Assembly: GCA_903825575.1 (NCBI GenBank)
Contig: CAIKAW010000004.1
Span: 1-50,965, forward strand
Reading direction: 5' to 3'
Length of the DNA stretch: 50,965 nucleotides
Source of the DNA: an uncultured bacterium
GTDB lineage: Bacteria > Actinomycetota > Actinomycetes > S36-B12 > CAIKAW01
The stretch's first letter is position 1. Each line of letters starts with the position of its first letter. This document shows positions 27,825 to 36,700 of the stretch, piece after piece. The translations under genes and the position numbers were made by a program. The notes beneath the pieces are model-generated. The model was not told where the DNA came from. It did not search any database and saw only the letters and a list, made by a program, of their open reading frames with translations.

Positions 27825-29506
27825 ACGGGGTTCGAAAGCTCGCAAATCGAGTCGGCCGAGGCGGCGGCACGAATGACAGCGGCCTGGCGTTAGTGGTTGT
27901 TCTAGCCGTTACGACCATGCTTACTTTGTTGTTGGTGGCAGCAACCGGATTCGCTGTCAACCAGATGAAGCAGACGCGCTCCGACCAAGATTGGCAGGCC
28001 GCACTTGCCGCAGCCGAAGGTGGGGTGGACGAATACGTCTCGCGACTGAATGCTGATGGAGGCTACTGGCGCTATGGCAATCCAGGAAACAGCTACTCGT
28101 CGGGTAGCTCTGTTACCTTGCCTACCGGGGCCACCGTCAACTCTGCCTTCAGCGGGTGGACCACATTGCCTGGCGTCACAAATTCGTACTTCCGGTATGA
28201 CGTGGACACCAGTCAATACCTGACGACCGGCATTATTAAATTGCGGTCAAGCGGCAAGGTTGGCGTTCGCATTCGCACAATTGAGGTGCAGCTAAAACGC
28301 CGCTCGTTCATTGATTTCCTGTACTTCACAAACTATGAGGAGAAGGATCCGGCTGCGTACTCTTACCCAACGGATTCCTACACGCCGGCCCAAGCAGCGG
28401 TGTTCTGTGCCAATAAGCACCACTATGAGGGTCGTGTCGATGCCGTAAACGGCGTATCGACCGGCTGCTCGGTCATCAACTTCGGCGGCGGCGACAAGAT
28501 CAATGGGCCGATGCATACGAATGACTCGTTCTACGTATGCGGGAATGTCACATTCGCTAGCAACGTAACTACTTCCTACAGCCCGGCGTCTGGTTCCCGC
28601 TACATCGTAAATACTGGCTGCGGAACGGCGACGCCCTCCTTTGCTCACACCGGTGACCCCAGCTATGCGGCACAGTTGGTCATGCCTCCGAGTAACACGT
28701 CCATTCGTCAGCAAGTGGATCCGACTTACACCAGCCCTCCGGGATGCCTATACACCGGCCCAACTCGGATTGTTTTGAACTCGAACAAGACCATGGCTGT
28801 CACGAGCCCTTGGACTAAGAATGGTGGCGCCGCATATTGCGGGGTTGGAGCCTCGGTACCGATTCCGACCAACGGAGTGGTCTACGTCCAGAATGTGCCG
28901 GCCACTGCTGATGCCTACACCACAGGCACGCCCGCGAATGGAACCTGTGCAAACGATTACGGTCTCGGCTTCCCGATTTCTGGTGACATCACTGCGTATA
29001 ACTGCAAGAACGGTGATGTATTCATTGAGGGCACCTTGAGCGGCCAACTGACGGTTGCGGCAGAGGACAACATAGATATCACGTGGAATATCACGTACGC
29101 AGGCGGCGCGAGCGGGACCGACCTGCTGGGTCTAGTTGCTAACAACTACGTGGAGATCTATCACCCAGTCAAGCTCGTCAGCAGCACCTACTCCAACCTA
29201 AATGTGACCGGCCAGGTCACGGCGTTCACAAATCCCACGATCTGGGCGGCGATCCTTTCGGTGCAGCACTCGTTCCGGGTCCAGAACTACGACAAGGGCT
29301 CCACCTTGGGCACGCTGAATATCAATGGGGCAATCGCTCAGAATTACCGAGGCATTGTGGGCATCATCGGAACGAGCGGATATGTCAAGAATTACGTCTA
29401 TGACAGTCGTCTCAAGTACGCCTCTCCGCCGCACTTCCTGGATCCGGTGCAATCCGCGTTCGGCCCCAGCCTTTGGACCGAACTGACGCCGGCCTACACC
29501 TCCTGA
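27821..29506 (+). CDS. Large PilX-like prepilin without Glu5
   Basis: A 561-residue protein with a polar leader ending at Gly21, then LALVVVLAVTTMLTLLLVAATG. Mature position 5 is Val, not Glu. The segment after the helix (DWQAALAAAEGGVDEYVSRLN) is the PilX N-terminal-type signature. The rest is a large cysteine-containing, Ser/Thr/Gly/Asn-rich region with GGGDKINGPMHTNDSFYVCGN and many short beta strands. By analogy with GspK of type II secretion, which also lacks Glu5 and is large, it may cap the pilus tip. Last gene of the minor pilin operon. Confidence 0.8.
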   Translation: MNGVRKLANRVGRGGGTNDSGLALVVVLAVTTMLTLLLVAATGFAVNQMKQTRSDQDWQAALAAAEGGVDEYVSRLNADGGYWRYGNPGNSYSSGSSVTLPTGATVNSAFSGWTTLPGVTNSYFRYDVDTSQYLTTGIIKLRSSGKVGVRIRTIEVQLKRRSFIDFLYFTNYEEKDPAAYSYPTDSYTPAQAAVFCANKHHYEGRVDAVNGVSTGCSVINFGGGDKINGPMHTNDSFYVCGNVTFASNVTTSYSPASGSRYIVNTGCGTATPSFAHTGDPSYAAQLVMPPSNTSIRQQVDPTYTSPPGCLYTGPTRIVLNSNKTMAVTSPWTKNGGAAYCGVGASVPIPTNGVVYVQNVPATADAYTTGTPANGTCANDYGLGFPISGDITAYNCKNGDVFIEGTLSGQLTVAAEDNIDITWNITYAGGASGTDLLGLVANNYVEIYHPVKLVSSTYSNLNVTGQVTAFTNPTIWAAILSVQHSFRVQNYDKGSTLGTLNINGAIAQNYRGIVGIIGTSGYVKNYVYDSRLKYASPPHFLDPVQSAFGPSLWTELTPAYTS

Positions 29507-29511
29507 TGTTT

Positions 29512-29540
29512 CTCAAGCTTGGGTAGCACCCGTAGGCTGC
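29512..29540 (+). promoter_or_regulatory. pilD promoter: leaderless -10 box with CTCAAG upstream
   Basis: TAGGCT (29533-29538) lies 6 nt before the pilD GTG, as in the other leaderless promoters. CTCAAG (29512-29517) lies exactly 15 nt before it, the position it has in the sigma-28-like sites, but GCCGA is absent. Confidence 0.5.
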
Positions 29541-29544
29541 CCGC

Positions 29545-30333
29545 GTGAATCTGACCTATCTGGCCGTGGGCCTGGCAGTGCTTCTTGGGCTAGCGATCGG
29601 TTCCTTCCTCAACGTCGTGATTTGGCGGGTTCCGCGCGGGGAAAGCGTGGTCCGGCCGCCGAGCCACTGTCCGGGCTGTGACCGCGAAATCCTTGGTCGC
29701 GACAACATCCCGGTTGTTTCTTGGTTGTTGTTGCGAGGCAAGTGTCGTAGTTGTGGGAACCCGATCAGCGGTCGTTACCCCTCCGTGGAGTTGCTCACCG
29801 CTGTCATCTTTGGGGTTCTAGCAGTGAAATTCGGCTGGAGTCTGCAACTTCTGGCCTTTGAGTATCTGGCGGCAGCGACTATCGCGCTGTCATTTATCGA
29901 CCTGGACACCAAGCGGCTACCAGATGTGATCGTTTTGCCTTCATATTTTGTTGGGACACTTCTACTGGCCATCGCTGCCGGGACGTCCGGGGAATGGCAC
30001 CGGCTGCTCGGGGCTGGTTTGGGCGCCCTGGCCCTGTTCGGTTTCTATTTCAGTACGTGGTTCGTCTTCCCGCGCGGGATGGGATTCGGCGATGTAAAGC
30101 TTGCTGGGGTGCTTGGGCTCTATCTTGGCTGGCTGGGCTGGGGACCGGTTGTCGTTGGGGCCTTCTCAGGCTTCCTGATCGGGGCCACTGCAGGCGTGCT
30201 TCTCATGGCTTTCAGCCGGGCGGGCCGCAAGTCGGCAATTCCATTTGGCCCGGCCATGTGTGTTGGCACCCTGACCGGCATCCTTATCGGCCAGCCAATC
30301 GCCACCTGGTATCTCACCCTTCTGACGGGCTGA
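29545..30333 (+). CDS. pilD: PilD, prepilin peptidase
   Basis: A 262-residue A24-family aspartic peptidase. The N-terminal methyltransferase part has paired cysteines (CPGC, CRSC) and SFLNVVIWRVPRGES; the peptidase part has the two catalytic aspartates in SFIDLDTKRLPD and MGFGDVKLAG. About eight membrane helices. It cleaves the leaders of PilA and the three minor prepilins after glycine and methylates the new N-terminus. The GTG start has no Shine-Dalgarno but has TAGGCT 6 nt upstream, so the message is probably leaderless. Confidence 0.94.
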   Translation: MNLTYLAVGLAVLLGLAIGSFLNVVIWRVPRGESVVRPPSHCPGCDREILGRDNIPVVSWLLLRGKCRSCGNPISGRYPSVELLTAVIFGVLAVKFGWSLQLLAFEYLAAATIALSFIDLDTKRLPDVIVLPSYFVGTLLLAIAAGTSGEWHRLLGAGLGALALFGFYFSTWFVFPRGMGFGDVKLAGVLGLYLGWLGWGPVVVGAFSGFLIGATAGVLLMAFSRAGRKSAIPFGPAMCVGTLTGILIGQPIATWYLTLLTG

Positions 30334-30344
30334 TCCCCGGGCCG

Positions 30345-30373
30345 CTCAAGGTTGGGGGCGAAGCGGCCGATCA
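30345..30373 (+). promoter_or_regulatory. Sigma-28-like promoter P6 (pilM-pilN-pilO operon)
   Basis: CTCAAG (30345-30350), 15 nt, GCCGATCA (30366-30373), ending 45 nt before the preferred pilM start. It is the closest match to a FliA/WhiG-type promoter in the window. Confidence 0.72.
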
Positions 30374-30418
30374 GGAATCTGTCGGGCTTTCCGGCAGAGT
30401 GCCTTGAGGGGTGAGGTC

Positions 30419-31483
30419 GTGGCAAGGGAATCGGCAATCGGGTTAGACATAGGTAGCTCGAGTGTGCGCGCCGTCGAACTTTCATTCGGGCGCTCAGGCG
30501 TCACGGTCGAGCGGTTTGGGCAGGTGGCCCTTGCCCAGGGAGCTGTCGTCGACGGAGAAGTCGTCGATCCCGAATCGGTCGCAACGGCAATTCGTTTGCT
30601 CTGGAATCAAGTCAAGTTCAGTAGTAAGCGGGTGGTGCTCGGAGTTGCCAACCAGCGTGTAATCGTCCGTCAGGTTGACCTACCTTGGCTTCCCGAAGCA
30701 GAACTTCGAGCTTCGCTCAAACACTTGGTGAGCGATCTAGTTCCCATGCCAGTCGACGAAGCGGTCTTGGATTTCGTTCCCATCGAAGATTTCGTTGAGG
30801 GCGACGGCGGGCGGTTCGTCCGTGGACTTCTTGTCGCCGCAGCCGAAGAAATGGTCCTAGCGTCCATTGAAGCAGTCAGCCGGGCGGGACTGACCGCGAC
30901 GAGCGTGGACCTTGCGCCGTTCGCCATTTTGCGTTCCTTGGTGCATCGGTCTGATCTTGGCTTAGTTGCTGGACCGGAAGCGATTGTGGATGTAGGCGCC
31001 CGGATCACAAACATCGTCGTGCACGAAGACGGGGTACCACGATTTGTTCGGATTCTGCTAATGGGCGGGCAAGACGTAACCGATGCGCTGAAAGTTCACG
31101 CGGACTTGGACATGGTTGCAGCCGAAGACGCTAAGCGGCGGGTGGGCTTGGGTGGTACAGGTTCGCTCGATGACGCTCAGCTGACTCGAGTGATGATGCC
31201 GGCCGCTGCAGCGCTCGTCGACGAAATTCGTGGCTCGCTGGACTACTACCTGGCAACTGCCGGATCGCGTGACGCCTTAAGTCGGGTCGTAGTCACGGGC
31301 GGTGGGATGCAACTAGACGGATTGGTCGACCGATTGGCCGCTGCTGTCCGGGCTCCCGTGGTCCGCGGATCAGCACTTGAAGGACTGAAATTTGGTCGCA
31401 CAGGTCTTACTCCAGAACAGCTTGAGTTTGTCGCTCCGCTGGTGAGTTTGCCGGTTGGCCTTGCCCTCGGGATGGCGTCATGA
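30419..31483 (+). CDS. pilM: PilM, actin-like type IV pilus assembly protein
   Basis: A 354-residue FtsA/actin-fold protein: AIGLDIGSSSVRAVEL (phosphate 1), VDVGARITNIVVHEDG (phosphate 2) and VVTGGGMQLDGLVDRL (adenosine region). PilM sits on the cytoplasmic face, binds the N-terminal tail of PilN and links the motor to the alignment complex. I prefer the GTG at 30419; a TTG at 30404 is an alternative. The stop overlaps pilN (ATGA). Confidence 0.93.
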   Translation: MARESAIGLDIGSSSVRAVELSFGRSGVTVERFGQVALAQGAVVDGEVVDPESVATAIRLLWNQVKFSSKRVVLGVANQRVIVRQVDLPWLPEAELRASLKHLVSDLVPMPVDEAVLDFVPIEDFVEGDGGRFVRGLLVAAAEEMVLASIEAVSRAGLTATSVDLAPFAILRSLVHRSDLGLVAGPEAIVDVGARITNIVVHEDGVPRFVRILLMGGQDVTDALKVHADLDMVAAEDAKRRVGLGGTGSLDDAQLTRVMMPAAAALVDEIRGSLDYYLATAGSRDALSRVVVTGGGMQLDGLVDRLAAAVRAPVVRGSALEGLKFGRTGLTPEQLEFVAPLVSLPVGLALGMAS

Positions 31484-32181
31484 CAACCGTGGACGTACGA
31501 ACCGAGGTTAATCCAGAAGCGGTGCTGCCACGTGTGAATTTGATCCCCGCGTCGATTCACGAACGGGCCCGGATTGCCCGAACGCGATCTGTGGCGGCTG
31601 CCTTACTTGCGGGATCATTCGTCGTGACCGGCGGTTTGTGGTTGCTCGCACACGCTTCAGTTGCCGATGCTCAAGGTCGAGTTGATCAAGCCAACGCCCA
31701 GAACACGAGTTTGCGTAGCCAGGCGGCCAAGTACGCGGCTGTTCCGCAGGTCCAGGCGCAACTTGCGGCCGCCCAAGCGCAACTGGCTGGGGCGATGGCT
31801 AGCGATATCCGATTCTCATTCCTGCTTAACGATCTGGCGCTTACGATTCCGCGAAGCGTTGTCATAACTCAGCTGACTATCTCAAGTGCACCAGCTGGTA
31901 CCACCGGCGGAGCAGTGAATTCCGGCGCGCTGACCGGACCACTAGCGACGGGGGTCGGGTCGATCACCTTCCAAGGCAAGGCTACCTCGATCAACGCGGT
32001 GGCGGACTGGCTCGATAAGGGCCTAGCCAACTCTCCCGCATATGCAAACCCATTCGTCACAAACGTCGGTAGCGAGAGTGCCGCAACCGGCGCAGGCGGC
32101 GCCGCCACCATCGGGTTCACATCGAGTTTGGTGTTGATGCCCAGCGCTTACTCACACCGCTTCGACCAAGGTGGAAACTGA
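31480..32181 (+). CDS. pilN: PilN, type IV pilus alignment protein
   Basis: A 233-residue bitopic protein. Near the N-terminus VLPRVNLIPASI is the equivalent of the INLLP motif that PilN uses to bind PilM. A membrane helix (about 40-62) is followed by a coiled-coil stretch (ADAQGRVDQANAQNTSLRSQ) and a ferredoxin-like extracytoplasmic domain. The ATG overlaps the pilM stop. It should pair with PilO. Confidence 0.88.
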   Translation: MTTVDVRTEVNPEAVLPRVNLIPASIHERARIARTRSVAAALLAGSFVVTGGLWLLAHASVADAQGRVDQANAQNTSLRSQAAKYAAVPQVQAQLAAAQAQLAGAMASDIRFSFLLNDLALTIPRSVVITQLTISSAPAGTTGGAVNSGALTGPLATGVGSITFQGKATSINAVADWLDKGLANSPAYANPFVTNVGSESAATGAGGAATIGFTSSLVLMPSAYSHRFDQGGN

Positions 32182-32182
32182 C

Positions 32183-32830
32183 ATGAACCGAAGCCGAATC
32201 TGGTTAGCAGGCGGAGCTGCCGTGGCTCTGCTAGCGCTGGTGTTTGGGTGGATGTTCGTCGTCTCCCCGCAACGTGCGAAGGCCGCAGGACTAAATACCC
32301 AAGCCGATCAGATCACGTCAGCCAATGCCTCCTTGGTGACGCAGATAGCGCTTCTCAAGACACAGTTTGCGAGTCTGCCCGCGACTGAAGCAAAACTTGC
32401 TCAGTACTCACAGCGGATCCCGGGGACGCCAGCGCTAGCGGCATTCCTTCGCCTGCTTTCAGCGACTGGCGCGGCCAGTCACGTTTCGATCACCGCAATC
32501 TCGCCGACGAGTTTGACCGCGGTTGCCGGAAAATCGGGCCGGAATCTCATGGCGAGTAACGTAAATATTTCCTTCACTGGGCACTATGCAGCTACCGAGG
32601 CGTTTCTGACTCGGATCGAAGGGTTGCAACGGGCCTTCCTGGTGACAGGGCTTTCGATCTCCAAGGCAGGCGCGGTGACCGCTGGCACCACGACCGGTGG
32701 AGCTGCTGCGGATCCGGATTCGTTACAGGTCACCATCACAGGGCGGATCTTTGTGGCGGTCTCGTCAAACATCCCAGTCACTACTCCCAGCGCAAATCCC
32801 GTATCCGGTTCAAGCGGACAGACTTCCTGA
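32183..32830 (+). CDS. pilO: PilO, type IV pilus alignment protein
   Basis: A 215-residue protein with a short cytoplasmic N-terminus, a membrane helix (about 7-27), a coiled-coil (LNTQADQITSANASLVTQIALLK region) and a PilO-type domain (RIPGTPALAAFLRLLSATGAAS, FTGHYAATEAFLTRIEGLQR). It forms a heterodimer with PilN. I chose the ATG at 32183; a GTG 12 nt upstream overlaps the pilN end and is possible. Confidence 0.86.
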   Translation: MNRSRIWLAGGAAVALLALVFGWMFVVSPQRAKAAGLNTQADQITSANASLVTQIALLKTQFASLPATEAKLAQYSQRIPGTPALAAFLRLLSATGAASHVSITAISPTSLTAVAGKSGRNLMASNVNISFTGHYAATEAFLTRIEGLQRAFLVTGLSISKAGAVTAGTTTGGAAADPDSLQVTITGRIFVAVSSNIPVTTPSANPVSGSSGQTS

Positions 32831-32839
32831 GGACTCACG

Positions 32840-33409
32840 ATGATTAGTTCACTGAAGACCAAGTCAGCGCGAATCGAAAGACATGATGTCGTCCGAGATC
32901 GGCGGCCACTGTTTGCCGTTGGTGGCGCAGTTGCACTAGTCGTGGTGGGTATTGCGCTGTACCTGCTCTTTTTCGCTGGGAATTCAACGGACAGCAACGC
33001 AATGTTGGGTCCGGTATCCCTGCCGACTCACGGGGCTAGCGCGAGCGCCGCCCCGGCCGTGACTGTTGCTCCGGTGGCGGTGGTTGGAACGCGCGATCCG
33101 TTCAACGCTGTAGGCGTGATTCCCGCTGTGGTGGCCACCCCGGCGCCCACCACAGCTGCCCCTGTCGCTCCCACGCCAAGTGTGTCGCCAACCAATTCCG
33201 GTACGCAGTTTGTCTTCAAGCTTGTAGACCTGTCTAAGACGACGACGACCGTCCTCGTCAACGGACACGCCTACACCCCGGCAGTTGGCGATCAATTCGG
33301 GACTTTCTTCCGGCTCTACGCGATCTTTGGCAGCACCTGCGCCGGGTTCCAGTTCGGGACCCAGAACGTGGCACTGTGCAAGGGCGACTCCACGGTGCTG
33401 ACGCAGTAG
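32840..33409 (+). CDS. PilP-like single-pass membrane protein
   Basis: A 189-residue protein in the place usually held by pilP. It has a charged cytoplasmic N-terminus, a membrane helix (about 25-47), a Pro/Ala/Val/Thr-rich linker containing GTRDPFNAV near residue 90, and a small C-terminal beta domain ([18 protein letters not shown]) with two cysteines. The RDPF motif is typical of PilP, which in diderms bridges PilNO and the secretin PilQ. Overall similarity is too low to be sure. No secretin is encoded nearby, so its partner would differ here. Last gene of the pilM operon. Confidence 0.7.
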   Translation: MISSLKTKSARIERHDVVRDRRPLFAVGGAVALVVVGIALYLLFFAGNSTDSNAMLGPVSLPTHGASASAAPAVTVAPVAVVGTRDPFNAVGVIPAVVATPAPTTAAPVAPTPSVSPTNSGTQFVFKLVDLSKTTTTVLVNGHAYTPAVGDQFGTFFRLYAIFGSTCAGFQFGTQNVALCKGDSTVLTQ

Positions 33410-33479
33410 TCCGGTTTGGTGCCTCGACCCCGGCCGTCGTTATCAGAGTTGGGCGGCCCGGCATGGGAGGATTCATCCC

Positions 33480-34658
33480 ATGCTGCGTTGGTTGACCGCT
33501 GGAGAATCCCATGGCCCGGCCCTGCTCGCCTTGCTCGAAGGGCTGCCCGCCGGTGTCGAGGTGACCGTCGAATCGGTTGGTGATCAGCTTGCCCGCCGTC
33601 GTTTGGGGGCCGGCCGAGGTGCCCGGATGTCCTTTGAACGAGATGAAATCGAACTTTTGGGTGGGATTCGCCATGGACTGAGTATCGGAGCGCCCATTGC
33701 GATCCGGATCGGTAACAGCGAATGGCCCAAGTGGTCGACCGTGATGTCGGCTGCACCTGTGGACCCATCCGAGTTGGCAGGGCTGGCTCGCAATGCGCCA
33801 CTGACCCGGCCCCGCCCGGGTCACGCAGACCTAGTGGGAATGCAAAAGTACTCATTTGACGATGCCCGCCCGGTCCTCGAACGGGCAAGCGCCCGCGAAA
33901 CAGCCGCCAGAGTCGCGCTGGGAGCAGTGGCCCAAGCGTTTCTAGCCCAAGTTGGCGCTATTCGTGTGCTTAGCCACGTCGTGGCCATCGGCGGGGCCGA
34001 AAGTGCCCGGGGTCGAGTTCCTGAAGCCAAGGATCTTGCGACTATTGATGCCGATTTGGTGCGCTGTCTTGATCCCGAGGCCAGTTTGGCAATGCAGGCT
34101 GAAATTGATGCCGCGCACCTAGCCGGGGACACCTTGGGCGGGATCGTTGAGGTGGTCGTTCACGGGCTTCCACCCGGATTGGGGTCCTACGTCCATTGGG
34201 ACCGTCGGATCGATTCGCGACTGGCGGGAGCCCTGATGGGCATCCAAGCGATCAAGGCCGTCGAGGTGGGCGATGGATTTGCCGTTGCTGGCGTTCGAGG
34301 ATCGCAGGCGCAGGACGAAATTGTGGCTACGAGCGATGGGTTGCGACGTACGTCCGGGCACTCGGGCGGAACCGAGGGTGGCATGACCACCGGGGAGGTA
34401 CTTCGGGTTCGTGCTGCCATGAAGCCAATCTCAACGATTCCGCGCGCGCTGCGGACTGTGGACGTCGCAACCGGGGAACCGGCCGCGGCAATCAATCAAC
34501 GCAGCGATGTTTGCGCGGTTCCGGCGGCAGGTGTTGTTGCAGAAGCCATGGTCGCCTTGGTTTTGGCTGACGCGGTGCTCGAAAAGTTCGGTGGAGATTC
34601 GGTGGCTGAGACGAAGGCCAATCTGGCGGGGTACCTAGAACGGTTGACGATCAAATGA
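33480..34658 (+). CDS. aroC: Chorismate synthase
   Basis: A 392-residue Aro[21 protein letters not shown] (residues 2-21), [15 protein letters not shown] and [16 protein letters not shown], the FMN and EPSP-binding signatures. It converts EPSP to chorismate, the last shared step of aromatic biosynthesis. The ATG has GGGAGGA upstream. It begins the downstream shikimate block and overlaps aroK by 4 bp. Confidence 0.96.
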   Translation: MLRWLTAGESHGPALLALLEGLPAGVEVTVESVGDQLARRRLGAGRGARMSFERDEIELLGGIRHGLSIGAPIAIRIGNSEWPKWSTVMSAAPVDPSELAGLARNAPLTRPRPGHADLVGMQKYSFDDARPVLERASARETAARVALGAVAQAFLAQVGAIRVLSHVVAIGGAESARGRVPEAKDLATIDADLVRCLDPEASLAMQAEIDAAHLAGDTLGGIVEVVVHGLPPGLGSYVHWDRRIDSRLAGALMGIQAIKAVEVGDGFAVAGVRGSQAQDEIVATSDGLRRTSGHSGGTEGGMTTGEVLRVRAAMKPISTIPRALRTVDVATGEPAAAINQRSDVCAVPAAGVVAEAMVALVLADAVLEKFGGDSVAETKANLAGYLERLTIK

Positions 34659-35164
34659 CTCCCCGCGTAGTACTCGTTGGCAGCCCTGGATCTGGAAAGA
34701 GCACAACCGGCCGTCTCCTCGCCGAACATTGGCAGGAGGGATTCCGGGACACCGACGATGACATTGCCAAGGCCGCCGGCAAAACCGTCGCTGACATCTT
34801 CATCGAAGACGGCGAGGATACGTTTCGTAGGCTCGAAGGGGAGGCTGTGGCGCACGCGCTACGCGAGCACGACGGGATCTTGGCGCTCGGCGGGGGGGCT
34901 GTGCTGTCGCTGGAAACCCGTGAACTCCTCAAGGCTCAATCGACCGTTTGGCTTCGGGTGGGACTTGCTGACGCAGTTAGTCGGGTAGGTCTTTCGGGCG
35001 CTCGCCCGCTTCTGGTGGGCAATGTTCGTGGTCAGCTGAACACACTCCTCCAACAGCGCACCGCGCTATATCAAGAAGTTGCTCGCGTCATTGTGGACAC
35101 TGATTCCAGGACACCCGACGACGTGGTGGCAGCGATCGTGGCTGCACTCGAGGTGGCATCTTGA
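34655..35164 (+). CDS. aroK: Shikimate kinase
   Basis: A 169-residue P-loop kinase: Walker [12 protein letters not shown] (residues 9-19), substrate-binding DTDDDI (about 34-39) and FRRLEGEAV, and [10 protein letters not shown]. It phosphorylates shikimate at the 3-hydroxyl. The ATG overlaps aroC and its stop overlaps the TTG start of aroB. Confidence 0.95.
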   Translation: MTPRVVLVGSPGSGKSTTGRLLAEHWQEGFRDTDDDIAKAAGKTVADIFIEDGEDTFRRLEGEAVAHALREHDGILALGGGAVLSLETRELLKAQSTVWLRVGLADAVSRVGLSGARPLLVGNVRGQLNTLLQQRTALYQEVARVIVDTDSRTPDDVVAAIVAALEVAS

Positions 35165-36243
35165 CTCGAGTCGTAGTCGAAGTCGCAGTGCCTGAGGCAC
35201 TGGGGTACCAAGTAGTGGTCGGCCGCGATCTGGGGTCTTCCATCGGCGAAGTTGTAAGTAGTTCAAGACGGGTCGCCTTGATCTACCCACCCGATCTGGC
35301 TTTCAAGGCGGCCAAATTGGCAGGGGCATTAGCCGATCTGGTTGAAATTACGTTGATCCCAGTTCCCGATGCCGAACAGCAGAAGACGGCTGTGGTGGCC
35401 GCGACCTGCTGGGAAGCGCTGGGAACGGCTGGCTTTACGCGCACCGACACGATCGTAGGGATTGGCGGCGGTGCGACGACCGATCTGGCTGGGTTCGTTG
35501 CCGCCACTTGGTTGCGGGGAGTGCGGATCGTTCACGTGCCCACAACCCTGCTTGCGATGGTCGACGCTTCCATCGGCGGGAAGGCAGGTATCAACACCGC
35601 TGCTGGGAAGAATCTCGTAGGCGCATTTCACCCGCCGAGCGCTGTCTTTTGCGACTTAGATTCGCTGGCAACTTTGCCAAAGGCTGACCTCGTCGCCGGG
35701 CTAGCGGAGGTTGTGAAGGTCGGGTTCACTCATGACTCGAAGATCTTGTCGCTTATAGAGTCGGATCCGAAGCTTGCGGCCGATCCGAACGGTCCGGTAC
35801 TCGTTGAACTTATCGAGCGATCAATCACAGTAAAGGCGAGCGTAGTGGGCGCGGACCTACGCGAGTTATTGCCGGGCGGTCGAGAAATTCTCAACTACGG
35901 ACACACGCTGGGACACGCGATCGAACGGCTAGAGAATTATGGGTGGCGACACGGTGAGGCGGTCAGTGTAGGGCTGGTCTTCGCCGCCGAATTGGGGCGC
36001 GCGGCCGGCCACTTATCGGATGCGACGGTAGATCGCCACCGCAGCATTTTGCAATCACTCAGCCTGCCCACCACCTACCCCGGTGCCCGGTGGCTTGATT
36101 TGCTCCAGGCAATGCAACTCGATAAGAAGAAGCGTGGAGATGTGCTCCGATTTGTCGTAATCGACGACGTATGTAAGCCCCGCGTCCTGGCCGGGGTCGA
36201 CCCTGAAGTGTTGGCGGCCGCCTATGCGGAGGTATCTATATGA
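35161..36243 (+). CDS. aroB: 3-Dehydroquinate synthase
   Basis: A 360-residue NAD- and metal-dependent enzyme that cyclises DAHP to 3-dehydroquinate. Visible are [41 protein letters not shown], and the metal-binding [11 protein letters not shown] and WRHGEAV. It starts with TTG overlapping the aroK stop (TTGA) and ends overlapping aroQ (ATGA). Confidence 0.96.
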   Translation: MTRVVVEVAVPEALGYQVVVGRDLGSSIGEVVSSSRRVALIYPPDLAFKAAKLAGALADLVEITLIPVPDAEQQKTAVVAATCWEALGTAGFTRTDTIVGIGGGATTDLAGFVAATWLRGVRIVHVPTTLLAMVDASIGGKAGINTAAGKNLVGAFHPPSAVFCDLDSLATLPKADLVAGLAEVVKVGFTHDSKILSLIESDPKLAADPNGPVLVELIERSITVKASVVGADLRELLPGGREILNYGHTLGHAIERLENYGWRHGEAVSVGLVFAAELGRAAGHLSDATVDRHRSILQSLSLPTTYPGARWLDLLQAMQLDKKKRGDVLRFVVIDDVCKPRVLAGVDPEVLAAAYAEVSI

Positions 36244-36665
36244 CGCACGTACTGGTACTCAATGGCCCGAATCTCGGACGTCTTGGTAGTAGGGAACCTG
36301 ATATCTACGGGAGCGAGTCCTACGCCGATTTGGTCTCGTTTTGTCAGTCTGTGGCGAGCGAACTCGGGCTAACTGTCGATGTTAGGCAGACCGATGATGA
36401 AGCCGAATTGGTCCATTGGTTGCACGAAGCGGCTGACGTTTCTTGTCCAGTGATCTTGAATCCGGCAGCTTTTACGCACTACTCATATGCGGTGCGCGAT
36501 GCGTGCGCGATGCTCACGGCGCCGCTTATTGAGGTTCACCTATCTAATCCAGCCGCACGTGAGGAATTTCGCCATACCTCGGTGATCTCTGGTGTTGCTG
36601 TCGGCACGATTGCTGGTTTTGGTCTGCGCTCCTACGAGTTGGCGTTGCGGTCACTTTCGGCTTGA
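36240..36665 (+). CDS. aroQ: 3-Dehydroquinate dehydratase, type II
   Basis: A 141-residue type II dehydroquinase: [19 protein letters not shown] with the catalytic tyrosine, [15 protein letters not shown] and [18 protein letters not shown]. It forms 3-dehydroshikimate, the substrate of AroE. Closes the aroC-K-B-Q block. Confidence 0.95.
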   Translation: MTHVLVLNGPNLGRLGSREPDIYGSESYADLVSFCQSVASELGLTVDVRQTDDEAELVHWLHEAADVSCPVILNPAAFTHYSYAVRDACAMLTAPLIEVHLSNPAAREEFRHTSVISGVAVGTIAGFGLRSYELALRSLSA

Positions 36666-36688
36666 GTAAGGGGCAACTCACATGTGCT

Positions 36689-36694
36689 TAGACT
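36689..36694 (+). promoter_or_regulatory. Leaderless promoter -10 box (TAGACT) for pepQ
   Basis: TAGACT ends 6 nt before the ATG at 36701, with no Shine-Dalgarno between them. Confidence 0.6.
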
Positions 36695-36700
36695 GTAAGA

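Noticed and set aside
33410-33479. Terminator between the PilP-like gene and aroC
   Set aside because: Only a 5-bp GGCCG/CGGCC pairing with a long loop and no T-run.
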